This document shows, piece by piece, positions 19,271 through 27,018 of a DNA stretch of 43,643 bases. The notes beneath the pieces were generated by a model. It saw nothing but the letters and a program-made list of their open reading frames with translations. It was not told the origin of the DNA and made no database searches. Each line of letters begins with the position of its first letter. Positions within the stretch are counted from its first letter, which is position 1. This DNA comes from Palsa-739 sp035532535 (GTDB lineage: Bacteria > Actinomycetota > Thermoleophilia > Gaiellales > Gaiellaceae): positions 1-43,643 of the forward strand of contig DATKQT010000001.1 in NCBI GenBank assembly GCA_035532535.1. The letters run 5' to 3'. A program made the position numbers and the translations under genes.

Positions 19271-20001
19271 CGCTCGACAGCACCAAGGCAGACGACATCG
19301 CGCTCGTGATCGAGGAGGCGATCGTCTCGGGAGAGCTCGCGCCCGGGACAGTCCTCCGGCAGGAGCAGCTCTCGGAGCAGTTCAACGTCTCGCGCACGCC
19401 CGTCCGCGAGGCGCTTCGCCGCTTGGCCGCGCTCGGGCTCGTCTCGTTCGTGCCCAACCGCGGCGTGCGTGTTCGCACGATCTCGCGGGACGAGCTGCAC
19501 GAAGCCTTCATGGTGCGCGCCGAGCTCGAAGGGCTCGCCACCGAGGTGGCCGCGACGAAGTTCGCTCCCGAGGACCTCGAGGAGCTCGACGCCGCGGAAC
19601 GGCGCTTCGCCGCTATCTCCCAGGAGCTGCGCGCCCACGAGCCTGGAGACGACCGCCGCTCGATCATGGGCGACTGGGTGCGGGCGAACCACGCGTTCCA
19701 CGACGTCATTTATGGGGTCGCCGCCCTTCCGCTCGTCGAGCAGCTCGCCAAGAGCGCACGGCGCACGTTCTCCGGGCCGGCCGTCTGGGCGCCGGGCGAC
19801 CACTCCATCGACGGGCTCTATGCGAAGAACGCCGAGCAGCACCGCGCGATCAAACAGGCGATCGCTGCCGGCAGCGCTGCGGGAGCAAGGGCGCTCGCGC
19901 GTGAGCACGTCCTGTCGTCATTCCACCTGCTGGAGACGATCCTCGAGCAGGTCGGCGCGCAGCCGCGGGACTGGCGCGCCGGGCGCGCAGCTCGACGTTG
20001 A
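19267..20001 (+). CDS. GntR-family (FadR/FCD type) regulator of the glyoxylate operon
   Basis: 244 residues. An N-terminal winged helix (about 5-70) contains LRQEQLSEQFNVSRTPVREAL, the classic GntR recognition helix. A C-terminal all-helical FCD ligand domain follows, with conserved histidines in HAFHDVI, EQHRAIKQA and REHV that usually bind a metal and an organic acid. The GTG overlaps the aceB stop by 4 nt. Regulators placed last in such operons commonly sense a pathway metabolite; autoregulation is inferred and no operator was found with certainty. Confidence 0.93.
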
Positions 20002-20048
20002 GGTACGATTTCCGCATAGTCGCTGCCTGAACCCACCTGTCGCATGAC

Positions 20049-20054
20049 TACGAT
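20049..20054 (+). promoter_or_regulatory. -10 box of a leaderless valS promoter
   Basis: TACGAT ends 9 nt before the ATG at 20064. A second TACGAT at 20004-20009 would give a leader of about 50 nt. No T-box or other aminoacylation-sensing leader is visible. Confidence 0.4.
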
Positions 20055-20063
20055 CGGCTCCGC

Positions 20064-22460
20064 ATGATGGAGCCGCTGTACAGGCACGGGGGCGTCGAGG
20101 AGCGTTGGCAGCGCACCTGGGAGGACGAAGGGCTGTATCGCGCGGACGCGACCTGCCCGGGCGACGCGTACGTGATCGCCGTGCCGCCGCCGAACGTCAC
20201 GGGCGCGCTGCATATGGGGCATGCCCTCAACGGCTCGATTCAGGACGCGCTCGTTCGCTGGCATCGCATGCGCGGCTTCAACACGCTCTGGCAGCCAGGG
20301 TTCGACCACGCCGGCATCGCCACACAGGCGGTCGTGGAGCGGGAGCTGCGCAAGGAGGGCACCTCGCGGCTCGAGATCGGCCGCGAAGCCTTCGTCGAGC
20401 GCGTGTGGGAGTGGCTGCACGAGTACGGCGGCGTGATCATGGGGCAGTTCCGCCGTCTCGGCTGCTCGCTCGACTACGAGCGCGAGCGCTTCACGATGGA
20501 CGACGCCTACATCCGCGCTGTGATGCGCTTCTTCGTGCATCTGTACGAGCGCGGCTGGCTGTTCCGCGACAACCGCATCGTCAACTGGTGCAGCGACTGC
20601 CGCACCTCGATCTCGGACCTCGAGGTCGAGCACATCGAGGTCGACGACGCGCTCACGTACGCCCGCTATCGGCTTGTCGACGGTAGCGGCACCGTCACGG
20701 TCGCCACCGTGCGCCCTGCGACCATCCTCGCCGACGTGGCCGTCGCGGTGAACCCCGCCGACGAGCGGTACCGGGATTTGATCGGCAAGGAAGTCGTCGT
20801 GCCGGTCGTCGGCCGCCACGTGCCTGTGATCGCCGACGAGCGCGTCGAGCGCGACTTCGGCACCGGCGCGCTGAAAGTCACTCCCGGACACGATCCGATC
20901 GACTTCGAGATCGGCCGCGATCACGACTTGCCCGCGCCGGCGGTGATCGGGCTCGACGGCCGCATGACCGGCGACATCCCCGATCTTCTCATCGGGCTGA
21001 CCGAGGAGGAGGCGGCCGACTACGTCGTCGACTGGCTGCGCCAGGAAGGCCTGCTCGAGAAGCGCGAGAGCTACCGCCACGCCGTCGGCCACTGCGAGCG
21101 CAGCGGTACGCGCATCCAGCCACTTGCATCGCTGCAGTGGTGGGTCGACATGGGGCCGATGGCCGCCGCCGCCGTCGACGCGATCGCGTCGCGCCGTGTC
21201 ACGTTCCATCCGCCGGTGCAGAACCGCGTCGCGCTCGACTGGCTGAAGAACATCCGTCCGTGGAACGTGTCGCGCCAGCTCTGGTGGGGACACCAGCTGC
21301 CCATCTGGTACTGCCCCGACGGCCACGTCACGTGCGCCGAGACGGCGCCCGACGCATGCGCCGAGTGCGGTTCGGGAGAGCTCGTCCGCGACCCCGACGT
21401 GCTCGACACGTGGTTCTCGTCGGCGCTCTGGCCGTTCGCGACGCTCGGCTGGCCGGACGACACGCCGGACCTGCGCCGGTACTACCCGGGCGACGTCAAC
21501 TCGACCGCGCGCGAGATCATCTTCCTCTGGGAAGCGCGGATGGTCATGGCAGGCCTCGAGCTCATCGGGGACATCCCGTTCAGCGACGTGATCATCCATT
21601 CGACGATCCTCGCGCCGGACGGCCGGCGCATGTCGAAGAGCCTCGGCACCGGGATCGATCCGCTCGAGCTCATCGCGCAGTACGGCGCCGATGCGACGCG
21701 CTACGGCCTGCTGAAGATGTCGTCGACCCAGGACGTGCGCTTCTCCACCCAGCCGATCGAAGAGGGCCGGAAGCTCGCGAACAAGCTCTGGAACGCGAGT
21801 CGCCTCCTGCTCATGTCGGGCGACGGGCGCGCCGAGCTCGAGCCGTCCTCGGTCGAGGAACGGTGGATCCTGTCCCGCATCGACGCGACGCGCGCGGAGG
21901 TCGAGGCCGACCTCGAGCGCTTCGACTTCGCGCACGCGGTCGACCGGCTGTATCACCTCACGTTCGACGACTTCTGCGACTGGTACCTCGAAGCGATCAA
22001 GCCGCGGCTCGGCGATGCGGACGCGAAGGCAACTGCGCTGGCGGCCCTCGAGCGTTTGCTGACGCTCCTCCACCTCGTGATGCCGCACGTGACGGAAGAG
22101 GTCTGGTCGCAGTTCCACGACACGCGGCTGATCGTGTCGCCGTGGCTCGAGGCCGAGACCTACGACGGCGATTTTCGGCCGATGGAGAACGCGCAGACCG
22201 CCGCGCGGATCTATCGGCGCAGCCGCGTTCGCATCAAGCTGACCGGTGACGCGGCCCGCATCTTCGACGCGGTCGTTCGCCCGACCGAAGACGGACAAGG
22301 AGACGTCGAGGCGGAGCGCGAGCGCGTCCGCAAAGAGATCGAGCGGTCCGAGCGGATGCTCGCGAACGAGAAGTTCGTGGCGAACGCTGCGCCCGAGGCG
22401 GTGGCCGTTGAGCGCGAGAAGCTGGCGCAATACCTTGCCGACCGCGACGCGCTGGGTTGA
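20064..22460 (+). CDS. valS: Valyl-tRNA synthetase
   Basis: A 798-residue class I synthetase. PPPNVTGALHMGHAL carries the HIGH motif as HMGH at 50-53. The KMSKS loop is RMSKS at 522-526. An editing (CP1) domain lies between, an anticodon-binding domain follows, and a C-terminal coiled coil rich in E and R is at about 745-798. It is shorter than the common 860-880 residues, mainly between the anticodon domain and the coiled coil. Two adjacent ATGs open the gene; I use the first. folC begins inside its 3' end. Confidence 0.96.
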   Translation: MMEPLYRHGGVEERWQRTWEDEGLYRADATCPGDAYVIAVPPPNVTGALHMGHALNGSIQDALVRWHRMRGFNTLWQPGFDHAGIATQAVVERELRKEGTSRLEIGREAFVERVWEWLHEYGGVIMGQFRRLGCSLDYERERFTMDDAYIRAVMRFFVHLYERGWLFRDNRIVNWCSDCRTSISDLEVEHIEVDDALTYARYRLVDGSGTVTVATVRPATILADVAVAVNPADERYRDLIGKEVVVPVVGRHVPVIADERVERDFGTGALKVTPGHDPIDFEIGRDHDLPAPAVIGLDGRMTGDIPDLLIGLTEEEAADYVVDWLRQEGLLEKRESYRHAVGHCERSGTRIQPLASLQWWVDMGPMAAAAVDAIASRRVTFHPPVQNRVALDWLKNIRPWNVSRQLWWGHQLPIWYCPDGHVTCAETAPDACAECGSGELVRDPDVLDTWFSSALWPFATLGWPDDTPDLRRYYPGDVNSTAREIIFLWEARMVMAGLELIGDIPFSDVIIHSTILAPDGRRMSKSLGTGIDPLELIAQYGADATRYGLLKMSSTQDVRFSTQPIEEGRKLANKLWNASRLLLMSGDGRAELEPSSVEERWILSRIDATRAEVEADLERFDFAHAVDRLYHLTFDDFCDWYLEAIKPRLGDADAKATALAALERLLTLLHLVMPHVTEEVWSQFHDTRLIVSPWLEAETYDGDFRPMENAQTAARIYRRSRVRIKLTGDAARIFDAVVRPTEDGQGDVEAERERVRKEIERSERMLANEKFVANAAPEAVAVEREKLAQYLADRDALG

Positions 22461-23529
22461 GTCGCTGAGCCCGTGGCCGGCCGACGGCTTCGGGCTCGAC
22501 CGCATGCACGCGCTGCTCGCCGAGCTCGGCGATCCGCAGCGACGCTATCCGGCCATCCACGTCGTCGGCACGAACGGCAAGTCGACGACGACGCGGCTGA
22601 CGCAGGCGCTGCTCGACGACGCGGGTCTTGCGGTCGGCGCGTATGTCTCGCCGCACGTGCGCGGCTGGGGCGAGCGCATCCGCATCCGCGGCGAAGAGGC
22701 CGACTTCGAGCGCGCAGTCGCCGCCATTCGCGGGCCCGCGGAACGTCTCGGGGCGACGCAGTTCGAGGTTCTGACCGCGGCCGCGCTCGCGGCGTTCGCG
22801 GACGCCGAGGTCGATGTCGCCGTCGTCGAGGCCGGCCTCGGTGGCCGCCATGACGCGACGAACGTTCTCGAGACGCGGGTCGTGGTCCTCACCAACGTCG
22901 CGCTCGAGCACACGGACGTCCTGGGCGACACGCGCGAGGCGGTCGCGGCCGAGAAGCTCGCCGTCGTCCGCCCGGGTGCGGTCGTCGTGCTCGCGGAGCC
23001 GGAGTGGCAGGAGCTTGCCGCCGAGAACGGCGCCGTCCGCGTCGAGCTCACGGCGCGCAGCAATCTCGCGCTCGCCGTCACCGCCGCCGAGGCGTTCCTC
23101 GGACGGCCCGTCGAGGCGTCGGCCGCAGCAGACGTCCAGCTGCCTGGACGGCTCGAGCAACGCAGTGAGCAGCCGCTGGAGATCTGGGACGGCGCCCACA
23201 ACCTCGCCGGAATCGGGTACCTCCTGCCGCGGCTGCCGGACCGTCGATTCGTGATCGTGGCGTCCATCCTGCGTGACAAGCGGCCCGCGCTCATGCTCGA
23301 GGCGCTCTCCGTCCTGGGGGACACGCTGGTGGCGACGGGGTCGGCAAACGCGCGCTCGCTCACCGCATCTGACCTCGCCGACCTCGCACGCCCCTTCTTC
23401 GCCCGTGTCGAGGTCGAGCCCGATCCCGGGGCGGCCCGGCGCCTCGCCCTGAGCGCCGCCGGGGACAACGGCGCGGTGCTCGTCACCGGGTCCCTTTATC
23501 TTCTGACCGAGCTCCATGGCCACGGTTAG
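22435..23529 (+). CDS. folC: Folylpolyglutamate synthase/dihydrofolate synthase
   Basis: 364 residues from a TTG at 22435, overlapping valS by 26 nt. It adds glutamate to folates in the cytoplasm. The P-loop VVGTNGKSTTT is near residues 40-50, then SPHVRGWGERIRI, EAGLGGRHDATNV, HTDVLGDT and WDGAHN, all in the usual order. It is some 60-80 residues shorter than most FolC proteins because the stretch between the central domain and WDGAHN is compressed, and the usual GTNGKGS is GTNGKST. The frame is intact and codon use is normal, so I read it as a compact functional variant. The exact start is uncertain; ATG at 22504 is too late. Confidence 0.85.
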   Translation: MPTATRWVESLSPWPADGFGLDRMHALLAELGDPQRRYPAIHVVGTNGKSTTTRLTQALLDDAGLAVGAYVSPHVRGWGERIRIRGEEADFERAVAAIRGPAERLGATQFEVLTAAALAAFADAEVDVAVVEAGLGGRHDATNVLETRVVVLTNVALEHTDVLGDTREAVAAEKLAVVRPGAVVVLAEPEWQELAAENGAVRVELTARSNLALAVTAAEAFLGRPVEASAAADVQLPGRLEQRSEQPLEIWDGAHNLAGIGYLLPRLPDRRFVIVASILRDKRPALMLEALSVLGDTLVATGSANARSLTASDLADLARPFFARVEVEPDPGAARRLALSAAGDNGAVLVTGSLYLLTELHGHG

Positions 23530-23644
23530 CAGACATACGACGGGCGAGAAGCTCGGAGTCTTCGCCTTCGTCATCCTCGTCCTCGTGATCATCGTCGGCG
23601 GAGCGTTCGCGGCCGGCTGGCTGATCGGCAGGACCCTGCTGTGA
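23516..23644 (+). CDS. 42-residue single-pass membrane protein
   Basis: An ATG at 23516 gives a 42-residue product: about 14 polar residues (MATVSRHTTGEKLG), one long hydrophobic helix (VFAFVILVLVIIVGGAFAAG) and a short tail. It overlaps the folC end by 14 nt and its stop overlaps the next gene's GTG by 4 nt (GTGA). The double overlap inside a coupled gene chain is strong evidence that it is translated. No function is known to me; it may partner the zinc-ribbon membrane protein that follows. Confidence 0.7.
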   Translation: MATVSRHTTGEKLGVFAFVILVLVIIVGGAFAAGWLIGRTLL

Positions 23645-24090
23645 CGACGCGGTCGATCGCCGAGGTCGTGATCGGATTCGCGGTGCTGTTCTGGCTCGCG
23701 TCCGCGTACTGGACGTACAAGGACGCAAACCGCCGGATCGACGATCCATGGCTTATCGCGATGGCGACGCTGCTTGGGCTCGTGCCCTACGTCGGTCCGC
23801 TCGTCTACATGCTCTTCCGGCCGCCCGAGTACCTCGAAGACGTGCGCGAGCGCGAGCTCGAGATCAAGGCGATGGAGGACAGGCTGTCGCAGCGCGGCAT
23901 GGTGTGCCCGGTGTGCCGCTCCGAAGTCGACTCGAGCTTCCTCGTCTGCCCGATCTGCACGACGAAGCTCCGCCAGGCGTGCGTGAAGTGCCGCGCGCCG
24001 CTCGAGGCGCTGTGGCAGGTGTGCCCATATTGCGAGACCCCGATCGAAGCCACGGCGCCTCCGTCTATAGTCCCGCGCCGTGAGCGTTGA
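23641..24090 (+). CDS. Membrane protein with double zinc ribbon
   Basis: 149 residues. Two hydrophobic helices (about 6-24 and 38-58) are followed by a charged linker and a cytoplasmic zinc-ribbon pair with four CxxC knuckles: C89/C92, C103/C106, C114/C117 and C128/C131. The order suggests two treble-clef or rubredoxin-like metal sites. The family is widespread in actinobacteria without a settled role. It is coupled to the 42-residue membrane peptide upstream, and its last 11 nt overlap the start of ndk. The ndk promoter lies inside its coding end. Confidence 0.88.
   Translation: MTTRSIAEVVIGFAVLFWLASAYWTYKDANRRIDDPWLIAMATLLGLVPYVGPLVYMLFRPPEYLEDVRERELEIKAMEDRLSQRGMVCPVCRSEVDSSFLVCPICTTKLRQACVKCRAPLEALWQVCPYCETPIEATAPPSIVPRRER
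24066..24071 (+). promoter_or_regulatory. -10 box of a leaderless ndk promoter inside the upstream gene
   Basis: TATAGT ends 8 nt before the GTG of ndk at 24080, within the last codons of the zinc-ribbon gene. The same CTATAGTCCCGC with the same spacing precedes the S9 peptidase. Confidence 0.55.
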
Positions 24091-24499
24091 GCGGACTCTG
24101 ATCCTGATCAAGCCGGACGCGGTTCGGCGACGTCTCGCCGGCGACATCCTGTCCAGGATCGAGCGTCGCGGCTTCGTCGTGCGCGCCGGCAAGCTCGTCA
24201 CCGCTGACCGCGCGCTCGGCGAGACCCACTACGCCGAGCACCGGGAGAAGCCGTTCTTCGCCGACCTCGTCGACTTCATCACCTCGGGGCCGACGTGGGC
24301 GCTCGTCGTCGAGGGCGAGGGCGTGATTGCGACCCTGCGCAAAACGATCGGCGCGACGAATCCGGCGAATGCGGAGCCGGGCACGATTCGCGGCGACCTC
24401 GCGATGTCGATGCCCGACAACCTCGTGCATGGGTCCGACTCGCCGGAGTCGGCCGAGCGCGAGGTCGCGCTCTGGTTCTCCGGCGATGAGCTCGTCTAG
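24080..24499 (+). CDS. ndk: Nucleoside diphosphate kinase
   Basis: 139 residues, the normal size. It exchanges the terminal phosphate among nucleoside triphosphates. The active-site signature NLVHGSDS contains phospho-histidine H117, and the N-terminal ERTLILIKPDAV is typical. GTG at 24080 gives the standard N-terminus. It overlaps the genes on both sides (11 nt with the zinc-ribbon gene, 14 nt with the methyltransferase) but probably has its own leaderless promoter, so it can be expressed independently. Confidence 0.97.
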   Translation: MSVERTLILIKPDAVRRRLAGDILSRIERRGFVVRAGKLVTADRALGETHYAEHREKPFFADLVDFITSGPTWALVVEGEGVIATLRKTIGATNPANAEPGTIRGDLAMSMPDNLVHGSDSPESAEREVALWFSGDELV

Positions 24500-25244
24500 C
24501 GTCGACCGGAACGTCGTCGCCTGGACGAAGGCGAACGCCGAGCACACCGACGGTGCTGCGCCGCGCCAGTGGAGTCGCGACGAGATCTCGTGGGGTGTCT
24601 TCGGCGTTCCCGAGCCGAGCGTCGGCTGCATCGGCGATGTCGAGGGCCTCGACGTGGTGGAGCTCGGCTGCGGCACCGCGTACATCTCCGCCTGGCTCGC
24701 CAAGCGCGGGGCGCGGCCGGTCGGGGTGGATCCGACGCCGGCACAGCTCGAGACGGCGCGCAGGATGATGTGCGAGACAGGGATCGAGTTTCCGCTTCTG
24801 CAGGCTCCGGGCGAGTCGGTGCCCCTGCCCGATGCTTCGTTCGACCTTGCGGTCAGCGAGTACGGCGCATGCCTGTGGGCGGATCCCTACGCATGGATTC
24901 CCGAAGCGGCGCGGCTCCTGCGGCCGAACGGCCGACTGATCTTCCTCACGAACTCGAACGTCTCCCAGTTGTGCGCCCCGGACGAGGGGACGCTGGGAAC
25001 AACGCTCGTCCGTCCGCTCTTCGGCATCTACCGGATGGAGTGGCCCGGCGAGGAAGGCGTGGAGTTCCATCTGCCGCACGGGGAGTGGGTCCGACTGCTG
25101 CGCGCGAACGGGTTCGAGCTCGAGGCGCTGCACGAGCTGCAGGCGCCCGAGGACGCGCAGGACCCCGTGTATTACGACTACGTCACCGTTGAATGGGGCC
25201 GAAAGTGGCCCGCCGAGGAGCTCTGGGTGGCGCGCAAGCATTGA
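24486..25244 (+). CDS. SAM-dependent methyltransferase (class I)
   Basis: 252 residues. Motif I is VVELGCGTAYISAWL, with the GCG at 61-63. The acidic residue ending strand beta-2 is in VGVDPTPAQL, and motif IV is in DLAVSEYGACLW. It resembles the UbiE/type 11 methyltransferases; the substrate is unknown. The ATG lies 14 nt inside ndk, and the stop overlaps the Maf TTG by 4 nt. Confidence 0.9.
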   Translation: MSSSSVDRNVVAWTKANAEHTDGAAPRQWSRDEISWGVFGVPEPSVGCIGDVEGLDVVELGCGTAYISAWLAKRGARPVGVDPTPAQLETARRMMCETGIEFPLLQAPGESVPLPDASFDLAVSEYGACLWADPYAWIPEAARLLRPNGRLIFLTNSNVSQLCAPDEGTLGTTLVRPLFGIYRMEWPGEEGVEFHLPHGEWVRLLRANGFELEALHELQAPEDAQDPVYYDYVTVEWGRKWPAEELWVARKH

Positions 25245-25807
25245 GCCGGTCGCCCGCGCCGCCGATCCTCCTTGCGTCGACGTCGCCGCAGCGTCGCGCC
25301 ATCCTCGAGCAGCTCGGCGTTCCCTTCGAGATCATTGCGCCGCGCTATGAGGAGCTCGGCGACGACCCGCTCGAGCACGCAGCCGGCAAGGCGCGCTCCG
25401 TCGAGGGCGGCGAGCGACCGGTTATCGGCGTCGACACCGTCGTGCGTTGCGGTAACCGAGTGCTCGGCAAGCCGTCGCACGAAGGCGAGGCGGAGGCGAT
25501 GCTCGAGCTCCTCTCGGGCAAGCGGCACGAGGTCGTCTCCGGCCTGTGCCTGCGCACGCCGGGCTGGGAAGAGCTCCGCGTCGAGACGACAGTCGTCACC
25601 TTCCGCGCGCTGACGCCGCGCGACCTGGCGTGGTACCTCGCCGCGCGCGAATGGGAAGGGCGTGCGGGCGGGTACGCGATCCAGGGGCAAGGCGCGGCGC
25701 TCGTGGAGCGCATCGAGGGCGACTACCTCAACGTCGTCGGGCTTCCGGCGGCGACGCTCGTCGCGCTGCTGGCCGAGCGCTTCCCGGGTCTCTACGGCTT
25801 TGGCTAG
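25241..25807 (+). CDS. maf: Maf-family nucleoside triphosphate pyrophosphatase
   Basis: 188 residues. The N-terminal ILLASTSPQRRAIL is the Maf signature, followed by GVDTVV and GKPSHEGEA, and the C-terminal EWEGRAGGYAIQGQGA is also diagnostic. Maf proteins hydrolyse non-canonical or dTTP/UTP nucleotides to monophosphates (house-cleaning or division-related). The TTG start overlaps the methyltransferase stop (TTGA). The stop codon lies within the predicted promoter of tRNA-Pro. Confidence 0.94.
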   Translation: MSRSPAPPILLASTSPQRRAILEQLGVPFEIIAPRYEELGDDPLEHAAGKARSVEGGERPVIGVDTVVRCGNRVLGKPSHEGEAEAMLELLSGKRHEVVSGLCLRTPGWEELRVETTVVTFRALTPRDLAWYLAAREWEGRAGGYAIQGQGAALVERIEGDYLNVVGLPAATLVALLAERFPGLYGFG

Positions 25808-25820
25808 GGTGGTGGCCTCT

Positions 25821-25894
25821 CGGGGTGTGGCGCAGCCTGGTAGCGCGCTCCGTTCGGGTCGGAGAGGTCCCCAGTTCGAATCTGGGCACCCCGA
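25821..25894 (+). tRNA. tRNA-Pro (anticodon CGG)
   Basis: The acceptor CGGGGTG pairs with CACCCCG, the stem CTCCG/CGGAG encloses loop TTCGGGT with CGG, and the T-arm is CAGTTCGAATCTG. The discriminator is A at 25894 and no CCA is encoded. A TANNNT box (tagggt, 25805-25810) overlaps the maf stop. The next gene's start codon is the very next base. Confidence 0.95.
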
Positions 25895-26581
25895 TTGACT
25901 CTCCAAGCGGTTCTATTCGACGTCGACTTCACCCTCGCCCGGCCCGGCCCAGAGCTCGGGCCCGAGGGCTACGTCAGGGCGGGCGCACGTCACGGCTTGA
26001 CGCTCGACCCTGCGCGCTACGACCTCGCCCGCGACGCTGCTCTCGTCGAGCTGAAGCTCCATCCCGACCTCGAGCACGACGACACGATCTGGTTCTCGTT
26101 CACGGAACGGATCGTTCGCGGGATGGGCGGTACCGCTCCCGACGCCGAGGCGTGCGCGATCGAGATCACGCGCGGCTGGGAGCGGCACGAGAACTTCGAG
26201 CTCTACGAGGACACGCTCCCGGTGCTCGACGTGTTGCGCTCGGCCGGCCTGAAGATCGGGCTCGTCTCCAACTCGGCACGCGACGTGGGTGCGTTCGCAC
26301 GCCATCACGCGCTCGACGTGGACGCCGGCATCAGCTCGTTTCAGCACGGCAAGACGAAGCCGCACGCGTCCATCTTCCGCGCCGTGCTCGACCTGCTCGA
26401 GGTGAGCCCGGAGGAGACGGTGATGGTGGGAGACACGGTGGAGGACGACATCGAGGGCGCGCGCGCCATCGGCATGCGGGCGATCCTCGTCGATCGGCTC
26501 GGACGTCATCTGAGGTTCGAGCCGCGCATCGATGACCTGCGCGCTCTGCCGGAGGTCCTCGGCGTATTACTCTCTGAGTAG
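25895..26581 (+). CDS. HAD-superfamily hydrolase
   Basis: 228 residues. Catalytic D9 and D11 are in LFDVDFTL, motif II is LVSNSA, motif III lysine is in GKTKPHASIF, and motif IV is GDTVEDDIEGA. It resembles phosphoglycolate-phosphatase-like small-molecule phosphatases; the substrate is unknown. The TTG start is forced: the HAD motif begins only a few residues later and no other start exists upstream in frame. That start is the first base after tRNA-Pro, so there is no room for a promoter or Shine-Dalgarno sequence of its own, and it must be made from the tRNA transcript. Confidence 0.92.
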   Translation: MTLQAVLFDVDFTLARPGPELGPEGYVRAGARHGLTLDPARYDLARDAALVELKLHPDLEHDDTIWFSFTERIVRGMGGTAPDAEACAIEITRGWERHENFELYEDTLPVLDVLRSAGLKIGLVSNSARDVGAFARHHALDVDAGISSFQHGKTKPHASIFRAVLDLLEVSPEETVMVGDTVEDDIEGARAIGMRAILVDRLGRHLRFEPRIDDLRALPEVLGVLLSE

Positions 26582-27009
26582 TGGCGGCTTGGCTTGCCTG
26601 GTCGATCGCCGCGGTGCTGCTCGCCGCGGGGGAGATCTTCACGCCGGGATTGTTCTTTCTCGGACCGGTCGCGCTCGCAGCCATCGCGAGCGCCGTCGCA
26701 GCTGCGATCGGCGGGGCGGTATGGCTGCAGCTTCTCGTGTTCATCGCGGGCTCGGTCGCGTCGCTCGGGCTGCTGCGGCCGATCGCGCGGGCACATCTGC
26801 ACATGCCGGTGGCGATCCGCACCGGCGCTGCGGCGCTCGAAGGTGCGCACGCCGTGGTCTTGCAGCGGGTCGATCGTGAGGGCGGCCGCGTCCGCATCGG
26901 CGGCGACGAGTGGTCCGCGCGCGCGTACATGCCGGACCAGGTGATCGAGCCCGGCTCGCACGTCGAGGTCATGAAGATCGAAGGTGCCACCGCTCTTGTC
27001 TACGAGTGA
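26581..27009 (+). CDS. NfeD-like membrane protein
   Basis: 142 residues: a short NfeD form with two to three hydrophobic helices (about 5-70) and a C-terminal OB-fold domain (about 85-142) ending in GSHVEVMKIEGATALV. NfeD proteins partner SPFH/stomatin proteins in membrane microdomains, and the next gene encodes one. The GTG start shares one base with the stop of the HAD gene. Confidence 0.9.
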   Translation: MAAWLAWSIAAVLLAAGEIFTPGLFFLGPVALAAIASAVAAAIGGAVWLQLLVFIAGSVASLGLLRPIARAHLHMPVAIRTGAAALEGAHAVVLQRVDREGGRVRIGGDEWSARAYMPDQVIEPGSHVEVMKIEGATALVYE

Positions 27010-27018
27010 GGGAGTCGA

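Noticed and set aside
20002..20063. T-box or other riboswitch before valS
   Set aside because: Only 62 nt are available, with no specifier hairpin and no T-box consensus.
19818..22505. 895-residue open frame antisense to valS
   Set aside because: It is a shadow of high-GC codon bias; the opposite strand encodes an unmistakable valyl-tRNA synthetase and the antisense product has no recognisable motif.
23529..23645. Rho-independent terminator between folC and the zinc-ribbon gene
   Set aside because: The genes overlap through a small frame, and no hairpin with a U-tract is present.
22234..24201. 655-residue antisense frame across folC and neighbours
   Set aside because: It spans several clear forward genes; composition is arginine/aspartate-rich noise with no domain.
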